Of a DNA stretch of 21,844 nt, positions 14,951-21,844 are shown one piece after another; within the stretch, counting starts at the first letter, position 1; every line of letters starts with the position of its first letter. Source of the stretch: an uncultured Lachnospiraceae bacterium (lineage in GTDB: Bacteria > Bacillota > Clostridia > Lachnospirales > Lachnospiraceae). The position numbers were made by a program, and so were the translations under genes. Below the pieces are notes generated by a model, which did no database searches, had not been told where the DNA came from, and saw nothing but the letters and a program-made list of their open reading frames with translations. The stretch covers positions 1 through 21,844 of the forward strand of contig CAJTMZ010000071.1 in assembly GCA_910577445.1 (NCBI GenBank), read 5' to 3'.

Positions 14951-14968
14951 CAAAGTCTCCGGACTTTG
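14951..14968 (+). promoter_or_regulatory. UNCG-type tetraloop hairpin next to the GH115 ribosome binding site
   Basis: CAAAGTC (14951-14957) and GACTTTG (14962-14968) form a perfect stem closed by C-G around TCCG, which in RNA is a very stable UNCG tetraloop. The ribosome binding site GAAAGGAG starts at the next base. The structure could shield the 5' side of the message or influence ribosome access, but it does not itself cover the AGGAG. Confidence 0.45.
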
Positions 14969-14977
14969 GAAAGGAGC

Positions 14978-17900
14978 ATGGTGATAAAAATGAGCGTAAA
15001 AATCAGCCGGTATGATTATCTGAAAGTGGTTTATGAAAGAAATGAGTCGGAGGCGGTTAAAACAGCGGTGAGAAATCTGAAAACGGATTTTCGGAGGGTA
15101 TTGGACTGCAATCCGGAGCCGCCGGGCAATGTCCCTTTTCACAGGATTGTCATAGGAACGCTTGGCGTCTCGGAAGAAATCTGTCGGAGGGCCGATATCG
15201 GACTTCTGGCGGACGGCGAGGGAATGCCTTATAAGGAAGCCTTTCTGATTCAGGAAAAAGAAGGGGAGCTTTTGATTGCCGGAAGCGACAGGAGAGGGAC
15301 CGTTTACGGCATCTACGAGGTTTGCGGAGAATATCTTGGCGTCTCGCCCTGGCACTTTTTTGCCGACGTCCCGGTGCGCATGAAAACGGAAGTGTCTTTT
15401 CCTGACGGGTTTGTAAAAACGGATTATCCGTCGGTGGAGTACAGGGGAATTTTTATCAACGACGAGGAAGAGCTGGAGCATTGGGTGCAGCGGTATATGG
15501 GAGAGGAAACCATCGGGGTTAAGACCTATGAAAAAATATTCGAGCTGATGCTTCGGCTGAAATTAAACTATATCTGGCCCGCCATGCATGTCAATTCTTT
15601 TAATCTGAAAAAGGAAAACGGCGCGTTGGCGGAGCGGATGGGAATCGTAGTGGGAACCTCCCACTGCGATATGCTGATGCGGAGCAACAACAGGGAGTGG
15701 AAGCCCTGGCTGGAAAGCAAGGGGTACGAGGGAGCCGAATATGATTTTTCCATTCCCGGGCGCAACCGGGAAATCTTAAAAGAGTACTGGCGGGAGAGCG
15801 TGGAGCAGAACCGGGATTTCGAAGTAAGCTATACCCTGGGAATGCGGGGGATTCACGATTCCGGCTTTGAGACGAAGGCGTTTGAGGGAAAAACCGGAAA
15901 GGCGCTTCTTTCGGCTAAAATTGCGCTTCTTGATTCCGTTATAAAAGCCCAGCGGGAAATATTGGAGGATACGCTTTCCGGCGAAACCTTAAAGACCTTT
16001 GTGCCCTACAAGGAGGTGCTTGAGCTGTACGACAGCGGCCTTGTGGTGCCGGAGGATTTGACCTTAATCTGGGTCAACGACAACTACGGTTATGTGAGAC
16101 GGTATCCCGGCGAGGCAGAGAAAAAGCGCAGCGGCGGAAACGGGATTTATTATCACAATTCCTACTGGGCGCCGCCGGGAGGTTCCTATTTGTTTCTCTG
16201 CTCCATTCCCCTTGCCCACACCAGAAACGAGCTTTTGAAGGCCTACGAGGAGGGGATTCGGAAAATATGGGTGACGAATTTCGGCGCGATAAAGCCTCTG
16301 GAGCAGCAGATTTCCTTTTATGCGGCCCTTTCCTGGGAGGCCGGGCGGGAAGACACGCTGACAAGCCGGGAGGATTTGTTTCTGGAAAAATGGATTGACG
16401 ATACCTTCAGCGGTGGCCATGGCGCGGAGCTTGCGCCCTGTCTTCTTTCCTTTGACCAGCTCACCAATACAAGAAAAATCGAGCAGATGGATATGGACGC
16501 CTTTTCCCAGACGGCTTACGGGGACGAGGCGGCGGGAAGGATTCACCGTTATGAGGAAATGTTCCATACGGTGAACCGTATCTGGAAAGCGCTTCCCAAA
16601 GAGGAACAGGACGCCTTTTTCCAGATGATTGCCATGAAATTCCACGCCGCTTATTTTACGAATCTCATGTATTATTATGCGGACAGGAGCGTTTTGTGTA
16701 TCCGCCAGGGAAAGGAGGCAGCGGCGGCGGAATATACACGCCGGGGCAAAATACTGGATAAGGCCCGCCGGGGAATGCTTTATTACTACAATCACGTGAT
16801 GTCAGACGGAAAGTGGAACGGGATTCTGACGCCGGAGGATTTTCCGCCGCCGAGAACCGCCATGCATCCGGCCTTTATGCCGCCTCTTGGATTGGACGTA
16901 AAGCTTCCGGAGGCTGAGGAAACCGGAGAGGCTCTGGCGACATGTAAGGAAAAGGAAGCCGGGGCGCGGCTTACGGTGTCGCTTTGGAATGAAGGAAGCG
17001 AAATTGTGTTTACCAGACCCGCGGTGAAATGGCTGGAAATCGGAAATGCCGGAAAGACGCCTTTTACCTGCCGCATCAGCGGGCCGGACTGGATTCGGTT
17101 TACGGACAGTGGGCTTTCGGAGACAGAGATTTTGATAGAATCCGAGGAGCGGATTTTATTTGAGGCGGACTGGGAAAAGCTGCCTGTCGGGCCGGCACGC
17201 GATAAGGGAGAGATAGTGATAACGGACGGGGAGGAGAAAATACTTTCCCGGATTTCCGTTTCCGTGCTGCTGCCAAAGGAAAACATACCGGCACATGGCA
17301 GCCGGCATGCGTGTGGGGAAGATGAATGTCAGGCACAAGTGGGGGATGAGGTTTGCCGGGGGCGTGAAAGAGACAGCCGTCAGGTACGCGGCGGCAGCCG
17401 CCGGGTATGCGCAGAGGACGGCGGCTGGATATGCGTGGAGGCGCAGAACGCGGCGCCTGTGGAGGGCTGGCGGAGAATCGAAAATCTGGGAAGAGATTCC
17501 GGCATCCTTATGGAATCCCGAAAAGAAGGCGTGGCGCTTTATTATCCGGTGAGCGTATTATCCGGGGGCAGCTTTTTGCTGGAGCTTCACCGTTTCCCGA
17601 CCTTAAATTCCACAGGAGAAATCTGCGCAGGCGTTTCCGTGGACGGTGGGGAAGTGATGGTACTGCGCTCAGAGTCCAATGACGAGCACTGCGGCACATG
17701 GAAAGAAAACGTGCGCTGCAACGTGGATAAACTTTATCTGAAACTGCCTTATATGGACGCAGGCGTTCACGTGATTGGGATTCACGGCATGAGCCGGTAT
17801 TTTGCATTCACAAGGTTTGTGATTTATACGGAAAAAAGAAAGGAAAATGCGCTGGGAAAGGAGGGCGGGAACCAGCGTCTGCCTCTTTTCTTTGATGCGG

Positions 17901-18565
17901 CGGTCTTTGTAAAGGAATTTTATGGGGAAAGCGCATGGGAGCTTTTGCCCCGTCCCGTATATTACCTGCCCAAAACGCCGGCAGGGGACAGCCTTACCAT
18001 GGAGGATATTGTTTTACAGCCTCTGTGCCGTGGGATGCAGGTTCCGGCAAAGGAAATTGTGGAAAGCGGAAAGCTTCCGGTTAAGGAAAAGAACGGCATT
18101 ATCCGAATAGAAACGGCTTCGGCGCTTCTGCAGAGCCAAAACGCATACACGCGAAACGGAAACTGGCACTGGTGCAACAGCCCGTCCCACGGGGAGAGCG
18201 GACTTGCCATGTATATCCGGCAGGAGGCCGGAAGATGGGAGCCAGATAAAAGCGCGCCCTCCTTATGCTACCGAATAGAGGCGGAGGGAGGCGATTACCA
18301 AATCTGGATTCGGGCGTATATGTGGGGAGAGGACACTTCCCATTTTACCATCGGAATAGACGGAGAGGTGATTGCGGAAAAGGAGCTGTACGGGGGACTC
18401 GCCATATGGCGGTATTCCAACGAGCAGGTGTGGAAATGGATTCCGGTTTACCGGGCGCGCCTGGCAAAAGGGGAACACCTGCTGCAGGTGCTTGCCTTGT
18501 CATCGCGCCTGCGGTTTGAACAGATTTATCTTACAAGGGGAGACGAGCTTCCCGGGGAAATATAA
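14978..18565 (+). CDS. GH115 alpha-glucuronidase with extra C-terminal module
   Basis: Predicted cytoplasmic xylan-type alpha-(4-O-methyl)glucuronidase that removes terminal glucuronic acid from imported oligosaccharides. GH115 signatures are YRGIFINDEEEL, LNYIWPAMH, GTSHCDML (about residue 223), GMRGIHDSG, WVNDNYGYVRRYP (about 365), YYHNSYWAPPG and WVTNFGAIKPLE. A Cys/Arg-rich linker near 770-815 leads to a region like the GH115 C-terminal domain, and a further beta-sandwich, carbohydrate-binding-like module sits at about 1060-1190. The length, about 1195 residues, exceeds the roughly 800-1000 usual for the family. The start is uncertain among ATG 14978, GTG 14981 and ATG 14990, all just after AAGGAG; an ATG at 14909 has no ribosome binding site. 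No signal peptide is seen. The aromatic/acidic motif WTDDN of many relatives reads WVNDN. Confidence 0.9.
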   Translation: MVIKMSVKISRYDYLKVVYERNESEAVKTAVRNLKTDFRRVLDCNPEPPGNVPFHRIVIGTLGVSEEICRRADIGLLADGEGMPYKEAFLIQEKEGELLIAGSDRRGTVYGIYEVCGEYLGVSPWHFFADVPVRMKTEVSFPDGFVKTDYPSVEYRGIFINDEEELEHWVQRYMGEETIGVKTYEKIFELMLRLKLNYIWPAMHVNSFNLKKENGALAERMGIVVGTSHCDMLMRSNNREWKPWLESKGYEGAEYDFSIPGRNREILKEYWRESVEQNRDFEVSYTLGMRGIHDSGFETKAFEGKTGKALLSAKIALLDSVIKAQREILEDTLSGETLKTFVPYKEVLELYDSGLVVPEDLTLIWVNDNYGYVRRYPGEAEKKRSGGNGIYYHNSYWAPPGGSYLFLCSIPLAHTRNELLKAYEEGIRKIWVTNFGAIKPLEQQISFYAALSWEAGREDTLTSREDLFLEKWIDDTFSGGHGAELAPCLLSFDQLTNTRKIEQMDMDAFSQTAYGDEAAGRIHRYEEMFHTVNRIWKALPKEEQDAFFQMIAMKFHAAYFTNLMYYYADRSVLCIRQGKEAAAAEYTRRGKILDKARRGMLYYYNHVMSDGKWNGILTPEDFPPPRTAMHPAFMPPLGLDVKLPEAEETGEALATCKEKEAGARLTVSLWNEGSEIVFTRPAVKWLEIGNAGKTPFTCRISGPDWIRFTDSGLSETEILIESEERILFEADWEKLPVGPARDKGEIVITDGEEKILSRISVSVLLPKENIPAHGSRHACGEDECQAQVGDEVCRGRERDSRQVRGGSRRVCAEDGGWICVEAQNAAPVEGWRRIENLGRDSGILMESRKEGVALYYPVSVLSGGSFLLELHRFPTLNSTGEICAGVSVDGGEVMVLRSESNDEHCGTWKENVRCNVDKLYLKLPYMDAGVHVIGIHGMSRYFAFTRFVIYTEKRKENALGKEGGNQRLPLFFDAAVFVKEFYGESAWELLPRPVYYLPKTPAGDSLTMEDIVLQPLCRGMQVPAKEIVESGKLPVKEKNGIIRIETASALLQSQNAYTRNGNWHWCNSPSHGESGLAMYIRQEAGRWEPDKSAPSLCYRIEAEGGDYQIWIRAYMWGEDTSHFTIGIDGEVIAEKELYGGLAIWRYSNEQVWKWIPVYRARLAKGEHLLQVLALSSRLRFEQIYLTRGDELPGEI

Positions 18566-18630
18566 GGGGAGTGGAGAAGAAGTCTGAACTTTGAGATGCG
18601 CTTAAAAACGGCGCGGAAATGAGGGGAAAA

Positions 18631-20241
18631 GTGAAACCATTTCATTATGCAGTGACAGATACGGCGATTACCCTGTACTGGGAAAAGCCAGAGGAGCGGA
18701 TTGACGGACGACGGGATTGCTATCGGATATATACGGACGGAAAGCTGTCGGGAAGTACCGGGAAGACGCATTTTACTATAGAAAAGCTCAGGCCGGATAC
18801 GGAATATGCGGTAGAGGTTTACAGGACGGGGGAAGCCTTTAAGGAGCCGTCTGCTTCCGGCGGGCAGTATGTTTCTGAGGGGCTGTTCGCTTCTGAGGGG
18901 GCGACAGATTTTGACAGGCAGTATACCTCTGACGGGCCGTTCGCGAAAAGCCGGATACGGACGTCCAGGAGCAGGCGGCGTCTGGATATCACAAAGCCGC
19001 CTTATCTGGCTGTGGGTGACGGAAAAACCTTAAACACGAAAGCAATCCAGCAGGCTTTGGAGGACTGTGATGAGGATACGGCGGTATATGTGCCGGAGGG
19101 AACATTCCTGACAGGCGCCCTTCGCCTGCACAGCAATACGGAACTGTATCTGGAGGAGGGCGCTCTGCTTCTTGGAACGGCTGACCCGAAGGACTATCTG
19201 CCGAGGATTCCCAGCAGGTTTGAAGGGCTGGAAATGGAATGCTATTCCAGTCTGCTGAATATGGGAAATCTCGACCATACAAAAAAGCCTGACTGCGGGA
19301 ACATTTTGATTCACGGAAAAGGCGCCATTGCAAGCGGCGGAAGGGCGCTGGCGGAAGCGGTTATCAAATCGGAAGGGGAGCGGCTTAAAAGTTTCCTGGA
19401 GGGGCTTTCCGACAAACAGCGTCAGGAATATGAAAAGCCGGAAACGCTTCCCGGCAGGGTGCGCCCCCGCTTAATCAATATCAGCAACTGCAGCAATGTC
19501 CGTATCAGTGGCCTTACGCTGAAAGACGGCGCCAGTTGGAACGTGCATATGATATATTCGGAAAATATTCTTACGGACAACTGCGCCTTTTACTCAAAGG
19601 ATGTCTGGAACGGGGACGGATGGGACCCGGATTCTTCCGAAAGCTGTACGATTTTTGGCTGCACTTTCCATACGGGGGATGATTCCATCGCAATCAAATC
19701 GGGAAAAAATCCCGAGGGAAACGTGATAGGACGGCCCAGCCGCCGGATTCGGATTTTTGACTGTGCCTGTGCGGCCGGCCACGGAATCACCATAGGAAGC
19801 GAGATGTCCGGCGGCGTCAGCGACGTGAAAATATGGGACTGCGATTTGAGCGGAGGCTGCTATGGACTGGAGGTTAAGGGGACGAAAAAAAGAGGCGGCT
19901 ATGTCAGAAACGTACAGGTAAAGGACTGTATTCTTCCCCGGATTTTATTCCACGCCGTGGACTATAACGACGACGGTATCGGAGCGGAGAAGCCGCCTGT
20001 TTTTGAGAACTGCCGTTTTGAAGATGTGACGGTGCTCGGCAGATATACGGACAGAGACAGCGGAGAGAGTAAAGCGTGCGCCGGGATAGAGCTGAAAGGC
20101 TTTGATGAACCGGGGCATGAGATAAGGGATATTCTGTTTAAGAATGTAAGGCTTTCCGGCGATGGGAGAGGGGCGTGCCCGATTATAATGGAGCATTGCG
20201 CGGATGTGAGGTTTGAGAGTGTGGGGGTATTGAAGCCGTGA
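18631..20241 (+). CDS. GH28 galacturonidase-like enzyme with N-terminal FN3 domain
   Basis: Predicted cytoplasmic inverting glycosidase for galacturonic-acid-containing oligosaccharides, probably exo-acting. An FN3-type domain covers about residues 1-75 (TAITLYWEKPEE, LRPDTEYAVEVY). A 40-residue linker with an imperfect repeat follows, then a right-handed beta-helix. Catalytic landmarks of GH28 are NGDGWDPDSS (D329, matching the usual NTDG), TGDDSIAIKSG (D350, D351) and AGHGITIGSEMSGG (H384). The usual RIK motif reads EVK (E414, K416), so the sugar-binding Arg is replaced by Glu. GTG 18631 was preferred because GAGGGG lies four bases upstream; ATG 18619, four codons earlier, lacks a ribosome binding site. 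It lies 65 bases after the GH115 gene and is likely co-transcribed. There is no signal peptide. Confidence 0.88.
   Translation: MKPFHYAVTDTAITLYWEKPEERIDGRRDCYRIYTDGKLSGSTGKTHFTIEKLRPDTEYAVEVYRTGEAFKEPSASGGQYVSEGLFASEGATDFDRQYTSDGPFAKSRIRTSRSRRRLDITKPPYLAVGDGKTLNTKAIQQALEDCDEDTAVYVPEGTFLTGALRLHSNTELYLEEGALLLGTADPKDYLPRIPSRFEGLEMECYSSLLNMGNLDHTKKPDCGNILIHGKGAIASGGRALAEAVIKSEGERLKSFLEGLSDKQRQEYEKPETLPGRVRPRLINISNCSNVRISGLTLKDGASWNVHMIYSENILTDNCAFYSKDVWNGDGWDPDSSESCTIFGCTFHTGDDSIAIKSGKNPEGNVIGRPSRRIRIFDCACAAGHGITIGSEMSGGVSDVKIWDCDLSGGCYGLEVKGTKKRGGYVRNVQVKDCILPRILFHAVDYNDDGIGAEKPPVFENCRFEDVTVLGRYTDRDSGESKACAGIELKGFDEPGHEIRDILFKNVRLSGDGRGACPIIMEHCADVRFESVGVLKP
18865..18944 (+). repeat. Imperfect tandem repeat in the GH28 linker
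   Basis: The 26 bases at 18865-18890 recur at 18919-18944 with four mismatches, an offset of 54 bases or 18 codons. They encode QYVSEGLFA and QYTSDGPFA. The repeat lies between the FN3 domain and the beta-helix and has probably lengthened the linker by duplication. Confidence 0.6.
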
Positions 20242-20250
20242 AGATATAAG

Positions 20251-20276
20251 GAAAAGGCGCATGGGGGACATGCGCC
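20251..20276 (-). terminator. Convergent terminator, best for the minus strand
   Basis: GGCGCATG (20256-20263) and CATGCGCC (20269-20276) form a perfect eight-base-pair stem with a five-base loop. Read on the minus strand the stem is followed by TTTTCC, a short T run, so it could end transcripts from the GH4 side. On the plus strand it follows the GH28 stop by 14 bases but is followed by GAAAATAA, so it is a weaker terminator there. Confidence 0.6.
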
Positions 20277-20291
20277 GAAAATAACGTCTTT

Positions 20292-20468
20292 CTATAGGGT
20301 GCACAGATATTCCTCAACGTTCAGATACCGGATATCTTCGAATGTCCGGCTTTCACCGCGATAGAGTACATATTTGCACGGGACATCAAACTTGCAACGC
20401 AGCAAGCTGCGGGGTATGTGACTCTCGCGGCATTCGCCAAATGTCTGCTTCGCAGCCGCTTGGCTCAT
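20292..20468 (-). pseudogene. 58-codon reading frame, possible gene remnant or dispersed element
   Basis: A minus-strand frame runs from an ATG (20466-20468) to a TAG (20292-20294). It begins MSQAAAKQTFGECRESHIPR and ends with RTFEDIRYLNVEEYLCTL. The C-terminal part (CKYVLYRGES...YLNVEEYL) resembles, from memory, the tail of DUF4143-type AAA ATPases of Lachnospiraceae; this is an inference and not a search result. The ribosome binding site is poor (GCAGGCA). It lies between the GH4 stop codon and the hairpin that fits a minus-strand terminator, so it may be transcribed with GH4. A decayed gene fragment or a repeated intergenic element are both possible. It could also be a true small protein, which seems less likely. 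Confidence 0.35.
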
Positions 20469-20534
20469 TGCCTGCGGGAATCTATGCTGAATGCCTGGGT
20501 ATAATAGAAAGGAATATTGTGTTTTTGGAAAGAA

Positions 20535-21844
20535 TTACCGATACTCTTTCATATACTCCCCGTGGGCGTCAATCAGTTCGTCGCACATGGCAACAATCTC
20601 GTCCACGGATAACTCCGCCGCGGCATGGGGGTCAAGGAAAGCGGCCTGATAGATGGTTTCCCGCTTTCTGGTAACGGCGGCTTCAATGGTCATAAGCTGG
20701 GCGCCGATATTGGTCATGTTCATAGCGGCAAGCTGCACGGGCAGACGTCCGACTTTGCATGGATGTACGCCCATGTTGTCAACCAGGCAGGGAACCTCCA
20801 CACAGGCGTCTGCGGGGAGATTGGAAATCAGCCCATCGTTTACTACGTTTCCGCCAATTTTGTAGGGAACGTTTGTCACCATGGCTTCCATGATATAAGA
20901 AGCGTATTCTTTGGAACGTTCATGGGTAACCTTCCCGTCTTTAAGGATGTCGTTTTTCTCCTTTTCCCAGCCGGCAATCTGCTCAATGCAGCGGCGCGGA
21001 TATTCGTCCAGAGGAATGTTGTAGCTGTCAATCAAATCCGGGCGGCGGCTTTTGATGAACCAAGGATTGTATTCCGCATTGTGTTCGCTGGATTCTGTGC
21101 AGTAATAGCCAAGGCGGCGGATATATTCATAACGAACCATATCCTTATGCTTTTCCGAAAGGTTTTTTTCAAGGGCCCGTTTCCTGATTTCAGGATAAAG
21201 GTCGTTGCCGTCCTTGTCATAAATTTCCAGAAGCCAGCCCATGTGGTTAATGCCCGCGATGGTTTCCCGGCGGCCCTCCAGAACATTTTCCATACCAAGG
21301 TCTTTTAAAAGATGTTCGGAACATCCCTGTACGCTGTGGCAGAGACCTACGGTTTTGATTCCCGTATAACGCTGCATGTAACCGGACAGCATTGCCATGG
21401 GATTGGTGTAATTCAAAAACCATGCTTTCGGGCAGACGTCGCTCATATCTTCGGCAAAATCCCGAAGCACGGGGATGGTGCGCAGGGCCCGCATGATGCC
21501 GCCGATTCCAAGGGTGTCCCCAATGGTCTGGCGCAGGCCGTATTTTTTGGGAATTTCAAAATCCGTAATGGTGCAGGGGTCGTATCCGCCCACCTGAATG
21601 GCGTTTACTACAAAGTCCGCTCCACGGAGCGCTTCTTTCCGGTTTTCTACGCCTAAGTAGGTTTTAATTACAGCCCGTCCTTCGTTGGTGTTTTTGTTGA
21701 TTGCGCCAAGAATAATTTCCGATTCCTCAAGGCGCTTTTTGTCAATGTCGTAGAGGGCGATTTCGCTGTCCCTGAGCGCGGGGGTACACATACAGTCCCC
21801 TAATACGTTTCTGGCAAACACGGTGCTGCCGGCTCCCATAAAAG
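20535..21844 (-). CDS. melA: GH4 alpha-galactosidase (MelA type), 5' end cut by the window
   Basis: NAD- and metal-dependent cytoplasmic glycosidase of family GH4, about 434 residues visible. The frame is still open at the window edge: the codon before the first visible ATG encodes Phe, matching the family start ...FMGAGST, so a few N-terminal residues are missing. The Rossmann motif is GAGST. LNYTNPMAM and GINHMGW are conserved, and the metal-binding motif CHSV (in GLCHSVQG) is the form known from alpha-galactosidases, whereas 6-phospho-glucosidases have CNVP-like motifs. Alpha-galacturonidase or alpha-glucuronidase members of GH4 remain a less likely alternative. It faces the GH28 gene and should liberate galactose from imported oligosaccharides. 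Its promoter lies outside the window; the likely terminator is at 20251-20276. Confidence 0.9.
   Translation of the reverse strand, partial: FMGAGSTVFARNVLGDCMCTPALRDSEIALYDIDKKRLEESEIILGAINKNTNEGRAVIKTYLGVENRKEALRGADFVVNAIQVGGYDPCTITDFEIPKKYGLRQTIGDTLGIGGIMRALRTIPVLRDFAEDMSDVCPKAWFLNYTNPMAMLSGYMQRYTGIKTVGLCHSVQGCSEHLLKDLGMENVLEGRRETIAGINHMGWLLEIYDKDGNDLYPEIRKRALEKNLSEKHKDMVRYEYIRRLGYYCTESSEHNAEYNPWFIKSRRPDLIDSYNIPLDEYPRRCIEQIAGWEKEKNDILKDGKVTHERSKEYASYIMEAMVTNVPYKIGGNVVNDGLISNLPADACVEVPCLVDNMGVHPCKVGRLPVQLAAMNMTNIGAQLMTIEAAVTRKRETIYQAAFLDPHAAAELSVDEIVAMCDELIDAHGEYMKEYR

Noticed and set aside
20342..20674. Plus-strand frame across the convergent gap
   Set aside because: It has no ribosome binding site and runs into the GH4 gene in antisense. 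The minus-strand frame in the same gap has more protein-like sequence.
20625..21308. Plus-strand open frame opposite the GH4 gene
   Set aside because: The minus strand encodes an unmistakable GH4 enzyme, and the plus frame is its antisense shadow without a ribosome binding site.
1..21844. CRISPR arrays, tRNA or rRNA genes, transposases, phage genes and catabolite-repression (cre) sites
   Set aside because: No spaced direct repeats, cloverleaf-like sequence or mobile-element protein was seen. No convincing cre match was noticed near the assigned promoters, though this was judged by eye only.

Overview
The window looks like a carbohydrate-utilisation locus from a gut-type Lachnospiraceae (Clostridia) of roughly 50% GC. 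The reasons are the YesM/YesN-type sensor pair, LplB/YtcP-type sugar permeases with no ATPase beside them, a large membrane-anchored AraC regulator, many AGGAGG-type ribosome binding sites, and close packing of cytoplasmic glycosidases. The genus cannot be fixed from this sequence; Hungatella-, Enterocloster- or Eisenbergiella-like relatives are only a guess.

Layout, left to right. (1) 89-4943, plus strand: AraC-type response regulator, overlapping sensor histidine kinase, alpha/beta-hydrolase esterase and SGNH hydrolase, packed as one operon. (2) 4944-5186: regulatory gap with a near-consensus sigma-A promoter whose -10 box sits inside a perfect inverted repeat, followed by a leader with a terminator-like hairpin just before the next ribosome binding site. 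(3) 5187-8521: HD-domain phosphohydrolase, then a GH2 beta-galactosidase-type enzyme, closed by two tandem hairpins, the second a good intrinsic terminator. (4) 8706-12511: a promoter, two ABC permeases and a lipoprotein solute-binding protein, followed by two more hairpins. (5) 12611-20241: a promoter, a one-component membrane sensor with an AraC output domain, a GH115 alpha-glucuronidase with an extra C-terminal module, and a GH28 enzyme with an N-terminal FN3 domain. (6) 20242-20534: convergent gap with a hairpin that fits a minus-strand terminator and a 58-codon minus-strand reading frame that looks like a gene remnant or dispersed element. (7) 20535-21844, minus strand: GH4 alpha-galactosidase (MelA type), cut by the window edge.

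How it may work (inference). The only clear export signal is on the solute-binding lipoprotein. Both esterases and all four glycosidases lack signal peptides. The cell therefore appears to import an oligosaccharide through the ABC transporter, powered by an ATPase encoded elsewhere (MsmX type), and to dismantle it inside. Alpha-glucuronidase, galacturonan-type GH28, beta-galactosidase, alpha-galactosidase and two candidate deacetylases together point to an acidic, branched, acetylated plant (pectic or arabinogalactan-like) or gum oligosaccharide. No xylanase, xylosidase or arabinofuranosidase is present, so simple glucuronoxylan is a poorer fit. Two different extracellular sensors, the YesMN pair and the membrane AraC protein, probably control the locus.

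No tRNA, rRNA, CRISPR array, transposase or phage gene was seen. The less ordinary signals are non-coding: the operator-like palindrome and candidate attenuator in front of the HD gene, recurring hairpin pairs in the gaps of the glycosidase/transporter stretch, and the 58-codon minus-strand element.
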